From the NCBI RefSeq assembly GCF_001306455.1, contig NZ_LGTQ01000005.1:1240001-1304000 (forward strand): DNA of 64,000 bases. Reading direction: 5' to 3'. Below are positions 41,872 through 51,787 of the stretch, in pieces; the stretch's first letter is position 1; every line of letters starts with the position of its first letter. This DNA comes from Jiulongibacter sediminis (GTDB lineage Bacteria > Bacteroidota > Bacteroidia > Cytophagales > Spirosomataceae). The position numbers were made by a program, and so were the translations under genes. The notes under the pieces are model-generated. The model was not told where the DNA came from and did not search any database. It saw only the letters and a list, made by a program, of their open reading frames with translations.

Positions 41872-43314
41872 TTAATTCACATCCCAGAAAACTTTTGACT
41901 GTGGAGTATCTCCACCAATGGCTGAAGCCGCGGCATTCATGTTTGGACCATTCAAAGTTGCTTCATTGATCGGATAAATCAATCTGTTTGGAATATCAGA
42001 AGCAGAAAGGCCATCAGGTACATTGAAACCATCAAAATCAAGAAGTCTCCAGGCTGTCCAGCCTTCAATTCCGCCAGAGGCGAAAAGGGAAATCCATTTC
42101 TGAGTACCTATTTTCTGTTTCCAGTCACCGGCAGCCGTTGCATAAGCAACTGACTCCTGAGCCAAATAAGCCTCCGCATCTTCTGCTGAGCCACCCCACT
42201 CCATAATAGAAGCTTTGATAGCATTATTATACAATTCTTCAACTGTACCTCCCATATCAAAACCTCTTGCGGCACCTTCAGCTCTTAGGAATTCAACCTC
42301 AGAACAGCTGATGGTAACACCCGAAGAATTTGAGGTATAAAAGTGAGAGCCTAACTGTGTGCTGTTTGGAAAAGAGTTTGTGGTACCATAAATACCTCCC
42401 TTATAAACTCCATCACCAAGATTTTGAGCAAAATAAGCAGCTCTTCTTGGGTCGTTCAGCTCATTCATTTTATCCACCAGAGTATTGGCAGCCACATAGT
42501 CAGAACGGCCACTCAACACAAAATCCTCATAGGCAGGATAGGTATAAGGTGAAGCTGTGGTATACTCCATTGAAAGATCTTCCGATACATCAGAGAAAAC
42601 ACCTGCTGCCAAAGCAGACTCAGCCATAGACTTTGCTTTGGCAGCATCTACATCAGCGATACGCATAGCTAGTCTAAGTTTTAAGGAGTTACCGGCCTTA
42701 GCCCACATTGATACATCACCCTGGTTCAGCAAATCGCTGCTGGCTGCAAAACCTGCTGCGTTTACATCAAGATCGTTCAAAGCCTGATCTAATCTGCTAA
42801 TCAAGTCGTTATAAATAGCCTGATCATCATCATAAACTGGATTCGGGTTCTCAAAATCAAGAGCCTGAGAGTACGGAATATCTCCAAAAAGGTCAACCAA
42901 TGTACTCCACATATGTACTTCATTGATGGTCATAATGGCCAGCTTGTTTTTCTGAACCGGAGCTGTGGCCGCGTTTGTCTCTTCAGCAGAGATTATTTTA
43001 CGAGCCTCCTGAAGGTCAGATAAGGCATCTCTGTATACACGCTGAAACCAGTTGTCAGGAATGGTACGCTGTACCATATTGTACTGCGACTCTTCCGGAT
43101 ATGTGGTTTGGGCGATGTATTGAGCATACAATCTGAATACGTTAAAATTAACGTTATTATTATTCATGGTATGATAGAAACGCTCCATTCCGTTATTGAA
43201 GAGCGATTCCCCCGGTACAGTTGCAAGGCTCTTCTTGTCTGTGTTCAGTTCAGCGAAGTGATCTGTACAAGAAAGCATAGTGCCGAGGCATACGATTGCT
43301 ATTAATTTTTTCAT
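41872..43314 (-). CDS. SusD/RagB-family outer-membrane lipoprotein
   Basis: A 480-aa surface lipoprotein that captures a nutrient and closes over the SusC partner. The lipoprotein signal MKKLIAIVCLGTMLSC places the lipidated cysteine at 16. The protein belongs to the SusD-like_2 group, with TINEVHMWSTLVDLFGDIPYSQAL and NSLKLRLAMRIADVD matching its TPR-like core. It lies 29 bp downstream of the SusC-like gene. No glycoside hydrolase, sulfatase or peptidase is linked, so it is not a classical polysaccharide locus and the substrate is unknown. Confidence 0.93.
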   Translation of the reverse strand: MKKLIAIVCLGTMLSCTDHFAELNTDKKSLATVPGESLFNNGMERFYHTMNNNNVNFNVFRLYAQYIAQTTYPEESQYNMVQRTIPDNWFQRVYRDALSDLQEARKIISAEETNAATAPVQKNKLAIMTINEVHMWSTLVDLFGDIPYSQALDFENPNPVYDDDQAIYNDLISRLDQALNDLDVNAAGFAASSDLLNQGDVSMWAKAGNSLKLRLAMRIADVDAAKAKSMAESALAAGVFSDVSEDLSMEYTTASPYTYPAYEDFVLSGRSDYVAANTLVDKMNELNDPRRAAYFAQNLGDGVYKGGIYGTTNSFPNSTQLGSHFYTSNSSGVTISCSEVEFLRAEGAARGFDMGGTVEELYNNAIKASIMEWGGSAEDAEAYLAQESVAYATAAGDWKQKIGTQKWISLFASGGIEGWTAWRLLDFDGFNVPDGLSASDIPNRLIYPINEATLNGPNMNAAASAIGGDTPQSKVFWDVN

Positions 43315-43343
43315 ACTAATTTCTATTCTTCGATTAGTGATAA

Positions 43344-46300
43344 TTAAAAATCAAGTTTCACGTTGAAACCAATGCTTCTTACTGTAGGGTAAGAGCCCGT
43401 TAAGTAACCCTGTGCGTTACCTGCACCAAGACCAGCCTCAGGATCAGCAAAAGGAACATTCTTCTTGATAATCCAAAGGTTTCTACCTACTACACCAACC
43501 GAAATATTATTGGCAAAGCTGTTGTAGAGTTTTGAAGGCAGGTTATACGAAAGTGACGCTTCTCTTAGTTTCAGATAAGATGCATCATAAGTGGTTAATG
43601 CTCCAGGATTTCTTGAAGCATTACCCCAGTAGTAAGCACCACCATAGTAATCAGCTCTGGCTCGGGTCGTGTTTTCAGTACCGTCGGCAAGAACACCTTC
43701 ATTCAGAATTCCACCACCTTCGTCTACCGGAAGTCTTACATCATTACCAAGATCATTCAACCCTGCTGTATAGTCCGGCAAACCAGTACCCTGTCCGTAG
43801 TGCATATCCAATGAATAAACCTCACCACCCTGAGACATATCAAGAAGGAAACCCAGAGTTACGCCTTTGTATGATAATGTGTTGGTTAAACCGGCCATCC
43901 AGTCGGGAGCGGCAACACCAAGAACCTGATCAGCAGCCGCAACATAATAACCGCTTGAATTTACAATTCGGTTACCGTTATCATCATACTGGAAACCTGT
44001 ACCACGAATAGTACCATAACGCTCACCCAAAGAGGCATTTAGAGAGATACCACCCTGATAAGAAGCCAATTGAATATTCTCAATATCAGCATAAAGCTTC
44101 TCTACGGTGTTCACGTTTTTAGTCCAGTTCAGGTTCATGTTCCACTGGAAACCAGCCACTTTTACCGGAGTACCGAAAAGAGAAACCTCAACTCCTTTGT
44201 TTGAAAGGTCCCCTGCATTTACATAACGGAAACCATAACCAGTGGTGAACGATTGAGTTACTCTCAAAATCTGATCTACAGTGTTGACCTTATAAACACT
44301 CATGTCTAAGCCCAAACGACCTCCAAGGGTGTTCATCTCTAAACCAGCTTCCCAGCTCTTGGTTCTTTCAGGACGTAAATCAGGATTATTTTTGGTGTTC
44401 GGTACAGATGTCAACACGGAAGAACCAAAGTTATCTGCTCTTACATATACATCATTAACATTCAAAGGATTGGCATCATTTCCTACCTCAGCATAACCTA
44501 CTCTCAACTTACCAAAACGTAACCAGCTGGCATCCATCAGATTTGAGAAGACAAAACTGGCACTGGCGGCGTAATAGTTATAAGCGTTATTGCCAATCGG
44601 CAAAGAAGAAGAGATATCGTATCTGTCAGACACGTCTAAGAAATAGGTATCTCTGAAACCTAGGGAAGCACTGGCATAATAACCATTCACTTGTCTTTCC
44701 GTCAATGTCTCCAATGGAATTGGAGGAGTATTAGCAGAGTTTGCAATAGCCCAAACACCAGGAACGGCAAGACCACCAGCTGTTGACTGAAGAATTCGTT
44801 CTCTTCTCTCGGTACGTATATTCATACCAACAACACCCGCAAGGCTCAAATCCTCATTGAAACGCTTATCAAAATTACCCATCAGGTCATAGTTCATTTC
44901 AGTGAAACTGATATCCGTTCTTTCATACCCTGAGGTTTCAGTCTTGTTGTTTACACCAAAACGGGCTCCAGAAGAACCCGGAGAAAGTCTTTCTTCACGA
45001 AGTTCATTATACGTATCAGTTGAAACTCTACCCATAATATTGAACCAATCAGCTACCTTATAATTTAAAGCAATGTTCCCGAACAAACGGTTACGTCCAT
45101 CAGACTGATAGTTGTCATAACGGGTGAAGTAAGCGTTATCCGTATAAATTGGCCCAAAATCACCGTTGATAGGATCATTCATATTCCAGGTGACATTTCT
45201 TCCCGTCAGATTATAAAAATATTCCTGACGCTCCATGTCTACATTTGTCTGCCACCACTGACGCATAGACTGCATTGGGTTCAGACCCGAATAACCCGTT
45301 CCGTAACGACCTATGGTGTTCTGCTTTGAGTAGTTAACAGATGTAGTCGCCGTGATTCTTTCTCCAAAATTGTACGATGAGTTCAACCCTACGTTATGTC
45401 TCTTTTGGGTAGAGTTCGGCAAAATACCCTTGTCATCCAGATTGGTGTAGCTTAAACGGAAAGTTCCATTTTCGTTTCCACCGTTGAAAGAGATGTTGTT
45501 ATTGAAGGTAGTGGCTGTCTCAAAGAAATAATTAGCCGGAGTGTTTTGAGATGCTACCCATGGCATTTTCTTTCCATAATTCTCAGACTCAGGCACAAAA
45601 GACTCCCAGGTATAAACCATCAAATTAGGGTCAAACTTTGCTCCATAAGAGGCATCTTCAGTGGTGGGTACCACTAAATCGTTTACGCCATCACCATCCA
45701 AATCATCATAATCAAGGAAGTACGGATTGTTCTCACCATAATATGGTCCATAACCGGCTCCGTACTGGTCCTGATATTTGATAAAGGTGCTTTTGTCAAT
45801 ATTACCTGTAGTCACGGTACTTGACACGCTTACACCGATTCCTTTTCTCACTTTCCCTTTTTTGGTGGTAATCATAATTACACCATTAGCACCTCTTGAG
45901 CCGTAAAGGGCAGTAGCAGCGGCACCTTTCAAAACGTTTATAGTTTCCACGTCCTCAGGGTTGATATCCGAAGCCGCGTTACCATAATCGTAACCATCAC
46001 TACCTACTTGTTGATTTACGTCGTTACCGTTATAGTTAGAAACAGGTACTCCATCAACCACAAAAAGTGGCTGATTATTAGAAGCAAGCGAGTTATTACC
46101 ACGAATCAAAACGTTGGTAGAACCACCCATAGTTTGGTTTTGGCGAATCTGAAGACCAGCCACTTTACCAGAAAGAGAATTCACAAAGTTTTGACTTTTT
46201 ACCTTAGTAATTTCTTCACCGCCTACTTCCTGAACAGCGTAACCCAATGATTTTTTCTCACGGGAAACACCAAGAGCGGTAACTACAACCTCCGAGAGCT

Positions 46301-46595
46301 GGTTTGCATCAGAAGCCAGACTAACATTGATTACATTTTGATTACCTACGGCAATAGCCTGAGAGTTCATCCCTACGAAAGAGAAGACAAGCGTAGAACC
46401 TCTCTCAGTTTCAATAGAGTACGTACCGGCAGCATCTGTGGTAGTACCTCTGGTGGTGCCCTGAATGGTAACAGAAACACCCGGAAGTCCGATGCCATCA
46501 TCGGCACTGGTTACCTTCCCAGAAACTTCGACGGTTTGAGCGAATGTGAGCACACTCAGACAAACCATTGACAGAGTCAATAAAAATTTCTTCAT
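43344..46595 (-). CDS. SusC/RagA-family TonB-linked outer-membrane transporter
   Basis: A 1083-aa TonB-dependent barrel. The signal peptide is MKKFLLTLSMVCLSVLTFAQ. A carboxypeptidase-regulatory-like domain (VEVSGKVTSADDGIGLPGVSVTIQGT, about 22-95) is followed by a plug domain with QPLFVVDGVPVSNYN and the SusC-family box INVLKGAAATALYGSRGANGVIMITTKKG (about 210-240). The barrel ends with a terminal aromatic residue (FNVKLDF). Together with the SusD-like protein it forms the outer-membrane uptake complex. It is divergent from an AraC-type regulator 540 bp away. Confidence 0.95.
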   Translation of the reverse strand: MKKFLLTLSMVCLSVLTFAQTVEVSGKVTSADDGIGLPGVSVTIQGTTRGTTTDAAGTYSIETERGSTLVFSFVGMNSQAIAVGNQNVINVSLASDANQLSEVVVTALGVSREKKSLGYAVQEVGGEEITKVKSQNFVNSLSGKVAGLQIRQNQTMGGSTNVLIRGNNSLASNNQPLFVVDGVPVSNYNGNDVNQQVGSDGYDYGNAASDINPEDVETINVLKGAAATALYGSRGANGVIMITTKKGKVRKGIGVSVSSTVTTGNIDKSTFIKYQDQYGAGYGPYYGENNPYFLDYDDLDGDGVNDLVVPTTEDASYGAKFDPNLMVYTWESFVPESENYGKKMPWVASQNTPANYFFETATTFNNNISFNGGNENGTFRLSYTNLDDKGILPNSTQKRHNVGLNSSYNFGERITATTSVNYSKQNTIGRYGTGYSGLNPMQSMRQWWQTNVDMERQEYFYNLTGRNVTWNMNDPINGDFGPIYTDNAYFTRYDNYQSDGRNRLFGNIALNYKVADWFNIMGRVSTDTYNELREERLSPGSSGARFGVNNKTETSGYERTDISFTEMNYDLMGNFDKRFNEDLSLAGVVGMNIRTERRERILQSTAGGLAVPGVWAIANSANTPPIPLETLTERQVNGYYASASLGFRDTYFLDVSDRYDISSSLPIGNNAYNYYAASASFVFSNLMDASWLRFGKLRVGYAEVGNDANPLNVNDVYVRADNFGSSVLTSVPNTKNNPDLRPERTKSWEAGLEMNTLGGRLGLDMSVYKVNTVDQILRVTQSFTTGYGFRYVNAGDLSNKGVEVSLFGTPVKVAGFQWNMNLNWTKNVNTVEKLYADIENIQLASYQGGISLNASLGERYGTIRGTGFQYDDNGNRIVNSSGYYVAAADQVLGVAAPDWMAGLTNTLSYKGVTLGFLLDMSQGGEVYSLDMHYGQGTGLPDYTAGLNDLGNDVRLPVDEGGGILNEGVLADGTENTTRARADYYGGAYYWGNASRNPGALTTYDASYLKLREASLSYNLPSKLYNSFANNISVGVVGRNLWIIKKNVPFADPEAGLGAGNAQGYLTGSYPTVRSIGFNVKLDF

Positions 46596-47134
46596 ACAGT
46601 TTGTATTTAAGGTTTAAAAAAATTGATGAGATAATCTGCAACGAACTGTACAGATATAGGTGGGCACAAAGTGTGTGAGCCAGCTTAAGCCATTCAGTTT
46701 ATTGCGAAGTATCTGCAACAAAAGAAAGGAAGGTTACACCCGGAAGCTTCTCAAAATTGAATATTGATATGATCAATTTGTAAATCACACATTGTTAAAA
46801 ATCTTTATTTGTTTGTTTTGGCAAACGCTGGGTACAGATTCAAAACCTTAGAGGAATAAGAAATAGAAGAGCTATTTCTGACGAATTCGTAAAACAGGTG
46901 GTTGCATTTTAAAAATCACATCCCCCAAAAAGTGTTAAAATGATGCTGTGGAGGCTCTAAGGGTGCAACAGTCTCAAAAAATCTGACAACCTTTAAAAAC
47001 TATTACTTATAAAAATGAAAGAATTAACCTTAACCCATCAGGTACAAAACCTGCTGTCAAGTCTGTTTATCACCATTTTGAATTTGAGATTTCAGATTCA
47101 TTTCAAATCAGATTACACCTATTGACACAGCACT
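46596..47134. promoter_or_regulatory. Divergent regulatory region between susC-like and araC-like genes
   Basis: A 539-bp non-coding gap. ATCTGCAAC occurs twice in direct orientation, near 46635 and 46711, about 76 bp apart on the susC-like side; these could be regulator sites. No perfect TAnnTTTG was found for either gene. A 36-codon ORF at 47014-47124 has no supporting features and I do not call it. Confidence 0.4.
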
Positions 47135-48199
47135 ATGTATCCACTAATTGAAAGTACCAATCTGAAATATATCGGGCTATTTGCCGGCTCCTTATTGCTG
47201 TTTCTATCTATCCATATTTACTCTACTTTTAGAAAAAGCAACGTGCGTAGACTGGTATTGCTGATAATGACCATTTGTGCCTTTCTTCACATTATATATA
47301 TTGTCTTCTTTCAGGATCTTCCTTTTTTGCTAAAGCAATTTTTGATTGGTATCTCCACCGTTTTTGGACCCCTTGGACTCTTTTATATCCAGAATCTGGT
47401 TAAAGGCTCTCAAAAAATTGAGCTCACGGAAATCATAAACTTCCTTCCATTTTTTGGCCTTATCGTTATGGGGATGGTTCTGGGTATCGACATTCAGGAG
47501 AATTATTTACTTCAGCTACTCATTGTTGTGGTTCATTGGGGAATGTTTCAGCTTTATGCTATTTTCTGGCTGTTTCAGAACAAAGATAAAGTTCAGGGTC
47601 TCAATACTTCAGAGAAAAAGTGGCTCTGGAGTTTACTCGTATTATTAACTTTTGTCTGGTTAAATCAAAGTGTACTTTTCCTGGCCAGAGAAGCTTACCA
47701 TAGTTTTTTCATATACCTTATTGCCATAGGTTCTGTCCTCATAACACTGTTTTATTTCAGGTTTAAATCCACTTTAAATCTGGAGCCTTCAGATCAATCG
47801 ATGATAAAGAAGAGTGCCGCCAAAAAAGCGGTATCTCTCAACGAGAATCAGCAATTACCTGAAAACGCTCATATTTATCTCAATAAATTGGAGACACTGG
47901 TTACGGATGAAAAAATATACCTGGACCCTAATCTGACTATTCCTAAAATGGCTGAGAAGATTCAGATACAGCCGTATCTGCTGTCTCAAATGATAAACAA
48001 CTATTATCATCAGTCTTTCCCTGACTATATCAATTCCTTTAGAATAGAGGAAGCCAAAACACTTTTAGAAGATAACTCGCTGAAAATATCAAGCATTGCG
48101 GCCGATTGCGGATTCAACACGCTCTCTTCTTTTAATCTGGCTTTTAAGAAACACGCCTCAAAAACGCCCTCGCAGTATAGAAATGAATTGATCAGCTAA
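47135..48199 (+). CDS. Membrane-anchored AraC-family transcriptional regulator
   Basis: A 354-aa regulator. Residues 1-215 hold about seven hydrophobic segments (for example LKYIGLFAGSLLLFLSIHIY and HIIYIVFFQDLPFLL). A cytoplasmic linker leads to a C-terminal AraC domain (about 245-354): DPNLTIPKMAEKIQIQPYLLSQMIN, then DYINSFRIEEAKTLL and IAADCGFNTLSSFNLAFKKHASKTPSQYR. Seven-TM/AraC fusions in Bacteroidota act as one-component membrane sensors. The divergent SusCD operon is its likeliest target. Confidence 0.9.
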   Translation: MYPLIESTNLKYIGLFAGSLLLFLSIHIYSTFRKSNVRRLVLLIMTICAFLHIIYIVFFQDLPFLLKQFLIGISTVFGPLGLFYIQNLVKGSQKIELTEIINFLPFFGLIVMGMVLGIDIQENYLLQLLIVVVHWGMFQLYAIFWLFQNKDKVQGLNTSEKKWLWSLLVLLTFVWLNQSVLFLAREAYHSFFIYLIAIGSVLITLFYFRFKSTLNLEPSDQSMIKKSAAKKAVSLNENQQLPENAHIYLNKLETLVTDEKIYLDPNLTIPKMAEKIQIQPYLLSQMINNYYHQSFPDYINSFRIEEAKTLLEDNSLKISSIAADCGFNTLSSFNLAFKKHASKTPSQYRNELIS

Positions 48200-48325
48200 G
48201 CAAATTGCGAATCGATCATTCTGATTTGGAAAATTGATCTTAAAAAGAAAATCAAACCTCATTTATTTGACACATAAAGCCTGACGCAGATTTGCTTTAG
48301 GGTTTTTAATTGTGTTGAAAACCAG

Positions 48326-48361
48326 ATAATGTCATTGACCTTCAATGGCATTATTTTTTTA
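48326..48361 (+). terminator. Terminator downstream of the AraC-type gene
   Basis: A 12-bp stem (ATAATGTCATTG / CAATGGCATTAT, one G-T wobble) with a 5-nt loop, followed by at least six T. It is 127 bp after the stop codon, so the transcript has a long 3' tail. Confidence 0.82.
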
Positions 48362-48422
48362 TATGCATACAATTGTAAACAAATCCCCCTATTTGGGTTA
48401 AAACCAGCTTTAAGTTTCCTGC

Positions 48423-48430
48423 TACATTTG
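48423..48430 (+). promoter_or_regulatory. -7 element of the 120-aa gene
   Basis: TACATTTG matches TAnnTTTG, giving a leader of about 30 nt before the ATG at 48467. Confidence 0.5.
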
Positions 48431-48466
48431 AATTATTGAAAAAGCTATTTACAAATTACTCAGGTT

Positions 48467-48829
48467 ATGAAAAAGCTATTATCATCTCAATGGATGCGTC
48501 CTTCACTGATGATCACCGGCCTGTTCACAGTTTTTTGTCTGTTTTCCATTCAGGTGAATTTAGAAGGTGATATCAGTTTTGAAATAAAAGAAAGTGACGG
48601 AACGTACGATTTTCAACGGTTAACTGCCATGGCTCAAAAAATGGGTATAACGCTCAAAATTGACGAGCTTAATCAAGACAATCAACTTCATATTTCTATT
48701 CAACAGGCTGGCTGTATGTCTGAATTTACCACCGAGTCTGGCTTTGAAAAAATTGATATTCAATTAAAAAAAGGGACTTGTAGCGTAAACTTTAATGTTT
48801 TTAAACATCCCGAACCCTCAGCTGTTTAG
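48467..48829 (+). CDS. Hypothetical protein with N-terminal signal/anchor, 120 aa
   Basis: Not recognised. An N-terminal hydrophobic segment, LMITGLFTVFCLFSIQV (about residues 14-30), would be a signal peptide or anchor. The remaining about 90 residues are predicted soluble, with alternating beta-like strands (LHISIQQAGCMSEF, IDIQLKKGTCSVNFNVF) and two cysteines that could pair in the periplasm. It precedes the M23 peptidase gene by 33 bp, so the two may be one operon. Confidence 0.65.
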   Translation: MKKLLSSQWMRPSLMITGLFTVFCLFSIQVNLEGDISFEIKESDGTYDFQRLTAMAQKMGITLKIDELNQDNQLHISIQQAGCMSEFTTESGFEKIDIQLKKGTCSVNFNVFKHPEPSAV

Positions 48830-48862
48830 TTATTCACTAGTTTTGCCCAAAAATCACAGGGC

Positions 48863-49507
48863 ATGACCTCTATCCTTTCATTTCCTATTGATAAGGCCAA
48901 ACTGGCCTGGCTGGATTTCTCTGCTAAAAATCAGGACCTCCACTCACTGAATCCTGATGATACCAAAGCTTTCACCTCATACGTTTTTGGCCTAATTGAT
49001 GAGCAAAACGCACAGCTAGGCATTGGCGGTTGGCTTGAAGATCGTCGTATATACAATACCCGTGAGCAATTTAATCTCGGAAAGAGCAGAAGCATTCATT
49101 TAGGGGTTGATATCTGGATGCCGGCCGGTACTCCACTTTTTTGTCCTGAAGACTGCCAAATTCATAGTTTTGCTAATAATGAAGGTTTTGGAAATTACGG
49201 GCCAACTATAATTCTCAAGTCGCTCCGTGAAGAGCTATATTATCTTTTTGGGCACCTTTCTCTGGAATCTCTTGAAGGAAAACTAAAAGGGCAAACTCTT
49301 AAAGAAGGAGAAACATTTGCTGAAATTGGCAACTACCCCATTAATGGCGACTGGCCACCACATCTCCACTTTCAGGTAATGAATAATTTATTTGGAAAGG
49401 AGGGCGATTTCCCGGGGGTATGTGCTCGAAATGAGCTGAAAGTTTTTGAGAAGGTGTGTCTTTGCCCTTATCCATTTCTGGGAATTTCGGCTCCCCGAGA
49501 TGTTTAA
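48863..49507 (+). CDS. M23-family peptidase-like protein
   Basis: A 214-aa protein with the LytM/M23 zinc site. HLGVDIWMPAGTPLFCPEDC carries the HxxxD pair near residue 75, and HLHFQV near 173 carries the HxH pair. FGHLS is also present. No signal peptide is seen, which is unusual for a peptidoglycan hydrolase. The sequence resembles stand-alone versions of the M23-like domain fused to aminotransferases in some bacteria. A cytoplasmic, non-cell-wall role is therefore possible. Confidence 0.82.
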   Translation: MTSILSFPIDKAKLAWLDFSAKNQDLHSLNPDDTKAFTSYVFGLIDEQNAQLGIGGWLEDRRIYNTREQFNLGKSRSIHLGVDIWMPAGTPLFCPEDCQIHSFANNEGFGNYGPTIILKSLREELYYLFGHLSLESLEGKLKGQTLKEGETFAEIGNYPINGDWPPHLHFQVMNNLFGKEGDFPGVCARNELKVFEKVCLCPYPFLGISAPRDV

Positions 49508-49534
49508 TTGTTGTTAAAGTCTCAAAAAGAAAAA

Positions 49535-49557
49535 GCCCCTCCAAATAGAGGGGCTTT
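49535..49557. terminator. Bidirectional terminator between convergent genes
   Basis: Perfect arms GCCCCTC / GAGGGGC with a 6-nt loop are flanked by A residues on the left and TTT on the right. It can serve both the M23 gene (+) and the 141-aa gene (-). Confidence 0.75.
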
Positions 49558-49576
49558 GATAAAAGTTCTGGTGAAT

Positions 49577-50002
49577 CTAAAGAATGACTTCCGTTTCTGG
49601 AGCGATTACAGGAGCCTCAAAACTGAAATCCATCTCAACATATTCAGGCTTACTCTCCCAGACAAATCTGAAAATGTTTTCTGTCAGATCTACCTTCTTC
49701 AGAAATCTTTTGGCCCGGTAGTCGTCTTTTTGAGAGAGCTCCTGCTTCAGCGATTCGGCAGAATTAATGAACTCATTTTGCTGCTCATCGGTCAAATTTT
49801 GAAACTGTCCGTTTGAACTAAAGAAGGTGCTTACCACTGACTTATAATTCTGAATCTCTTCTTTGTTCTTTTTATAAAAGGCTGCGGCCTTTTCTCTATC
49901 GTGGTCATTGTTGTTTTCGGATACAATTTCGTTAGCAAAGCTGGAAGAAGTTCCTAAAACAAGACCAGCAATCAGAAGGGCGGGAGCAAATAACTTTTTC
50001 AT
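49577..50002 (-). CDS. Exported hypothetical protein, 141 aa
   Basis: Not recognised. A clear signal peptide, MKKLFAPALLIAGLVLGTSSSFA, is followed by a highly charged helical region (NNNDHDREKAAAFYKKNKEEIQNY) and a C-terminal part ending in proline-, glutamate- and valine-rich sequence. It is probably periplasmic. It is monocistronic and convergent with the M23 gene. Confidence 0.7.
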   Translation of the reverse strand: MKKLFAPALLIAGLVLGTSSSFANEIVSENNNDHDREKAAAFYKKNKEEIQNYKSVVSTFFSSNGQFQNLTDEQQNEFINSAESLKQELSQKDDYRAKRFLKKVDLTENIFRFVWESKPEYVEMDFSFEAPVIAPETEVIL

Positions 50003-50211
50003 AATGTAAATGTTTTTTTGTTTTTAATTGATTCGCTTCTTTGATGGACAAAAGATCCTTAAAGTTTAACCACAATCTCCTCATATCTACCAACTTACGG
50101 ATTTCTTCGACTGTTATCCTAAAAAGTTCTACCATCCAACTTTTTTAAGGTTGTCCACCCTTTGTCCCTGGCTAAAAATAGGGTCTGATTTCTCTCCATT
50201 TTACTTTTGAA

Positions 50212-50219
50212 TCGTCTTC
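50212..50219 (+). promoter_or_regulatory. -7 element of the outer-membrane beta-barrel gene
   Basis: TACTTTTG matches the consensus; the predicted leader before the ATG at 50239 is short, about 12 nt. Confidence 0.6.
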
Positions 50220-50238
50220 AAATCAAAAAAACAAAACG

Positions 50239-50802
50239 ATGAAAACGACCTCAAACAAATCAAGCTTCCTTATTCTAATTCTTATTTTTCTTCCCTTTTT
50301 AAATGTAAAAGCCCAAACGGCCACCCACCTTTCAATAGGGCTCAAAACAGGATATGCTCCGCTTCTTCAGTATGGTGACGATCAAACCAATGGACTCACA
50401 TATGGGATTTTTGGTGACTTACAGGTTAATCGAATTATCGGAAGATTATCTTACACCGGTGTGGCGGCATCAACGGTTCCTAACCAGCACTTTCGTAGTG
50501 GCAATATATTTCATGGTGGTGTGGGCTACTCATTCACTATTAATGACAAAGTTGACCTTCCGGTATTGATTTCCGGCGGTGCAGCCCTAATTACCTATAA
50601 TAATGGTTACGGCAGCTGGTCAGGAAACAAAATCTGGGACGCCAACCCACAGGTGGGGCTCCTTGTGGCTCCTTGTTATAAGGTTACTGAAAAAATTGCT
50701 GTGCAACTAAATCTTAGATATCTCAAAGGCTTTACAGTAGATAATCGTAGTGAGGAAATCAATGTCGGTGATGTTTCGATTGGGCTGAGGTTTACCCTTT
50801 AG
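50239..50802 (+). CDS. Small outer-membrane beta-barrel protein
   Basis: A 187-aa protein with a signal peptide ending FLNVKAQ. The rest shows alternating beta strands with aromatic girdles (LSIGLKTGYAPLLQYG, GIFGDLQVNRIIGRLSYTG) and a C-terminal strand VSIGLRFTL ending in a hydrophobic residue, the OMP_b-brl layout common in Bacteroidota. Function is unknown. The last 11 bp overlap the end of the convergent esterase gene. Confidence 0.82.
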   Translation: MKTTSNKSSFLILILIFLPFLNVKAQTATHLSIGLKTGYAPLLQYGDDQTNGLTYGIFGDLQVNRIIGRLSYTGVAASTVPNQHFRSGNIFHGGVGYSFTINDKVDLPVLISGGAALITYNNGYGSWSGNKIWDANPQVGLLVAPCYKVTEKIAVQLNLRYLKGFTVDNRSEEINVGDVSIGLRFTL

Positions 50803-51688
50803 GCCGCATGGCATTTTCCTTTATGAAACTAACCATTCTATTTCGGTGCGGACTTTCCTCCTCACCCGATAGATTTCGCCACAATGCCCCGTGACCGAAT
50901 TCGAAAGTATAAATCACCTCTACTTTTCGAAAGTCTGTTTGACGCAAAGCATCTTCAAAATGGCGAGTATAACGGTGAAGATCGTTATCACTAAGGATAA
51001 GAATGGGGGAAGATAAATTTTTCAAATAAGTCATCGGAGAAGCAGAGACCTGAATAAGTGAATCTGATCCAAAAACAGCATCTACGTGCTGTTCAGCAAG
51101 CTCCGGCCGGGCACCATTTCTCAGAATCTCGCGATAATGAGGAATATCAAAAGTGCCCGAGAAAGGAAGAATACCTTTAAAAATAGACGGGTTCAAATCA
51201 TATTTCTCCAAATATTGTGAATCTAAACTCAGTAAGGATGCCAGATGTGCTCCTGAAGAATAGCCTCCAATAAAAAATTTATCACCATCATAACCATATT
51301 CCTGAGCATGATCTGACAACCATTTTACAGCTCGGGCAACATCTTCGATGTGTGCCGGGTGAATTACTCCTTTAGATAGCGACGGATCTCTCCAAACGGC
51401 CGGACTAAGCCTGTGACCAACACTTGCAACTGCAATACCCTGCTTGGCTAAATTACGAGCTAATTTCATTTCAACATGTCTATCTCCATAAGACCAGGCC
51501 CCACCGCCTATCCAAATGAGTAATGGTGCGTTCTTAACCGACTCCGGCAAAACAAGGTTTAGCATTTGAAGGCTATCAACCGGTATATCTTCGACTACAT
51601 ACGACAAATTATTATATTCAAACTGCCCTTTGACAGACCTGTTTCCAATGATAAAAAGGAGAAGCAAAAACACATATTTTGATTTCAT
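50792..51688 (-). CDS. Alpha/beta-hydrolase (BD-FAE/carboxylesterase-like), exported
   Basis: A 298-aa enzyme with a signal peptide MKSKYVFLLLLFIIGNRSVKG. The oxyanion region LLIWIGGGAW lies near residue 57. The nucleophile is in FIGGYSSGAHLA (GxSxG) near 143. An aspartate in ILILSDNDLH and a histidine in FGHGALW complete a plausible triad. It is likely a periplasmic ester hydrolase such as an acetyl or feruloyl esterase; the substrate is not known. Convergent with the beta-barrel gene, overlapping by 11 bp. Confidence 0.87.
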   Translation of the reverse strand: MKSKYVFLLLLFIIGNRSVKGQFEYNNLSYVVEDIPVDSLQMLNLVLPESVKNAPLLIWIGGGAWSYGDRHVEMKLARNLAKQGIAVASVGHRLSPAVWRDPSLSKGVIHPAHIEDVARAVKWLSDHAQEYGYDGDKFFIGGYSSGAHLASLLSLDSQYLEKYDLNPSIFKGILPFSGTFDIPHYREILRNGARPELAEQHVDAVFGSDSLIQVSASPMTYLKNLSSPILILSDNDLHRYTRHFEDALRQTDFRKVEVIYTFEFGHGALWRNLSGEEESPHRNRMVSFIKENAMRPKG

Positions 51689-51787
51689 CAGGTTGAAGTT
51701 TTTTCAATTGAACTATAGATTGACCATCTTATCTTTGTAAGATACCTCAAAACGGACAATACTTTTAATCCTTTGCTGCTTTAAAAC

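Noticed and set aside
47014-47124. 36-codon ORF before the AraC-type gene
   Set aside because: Hydrophobicity and codon pattern are unremarkable and there is no consensus promoter; treated as intergenic.
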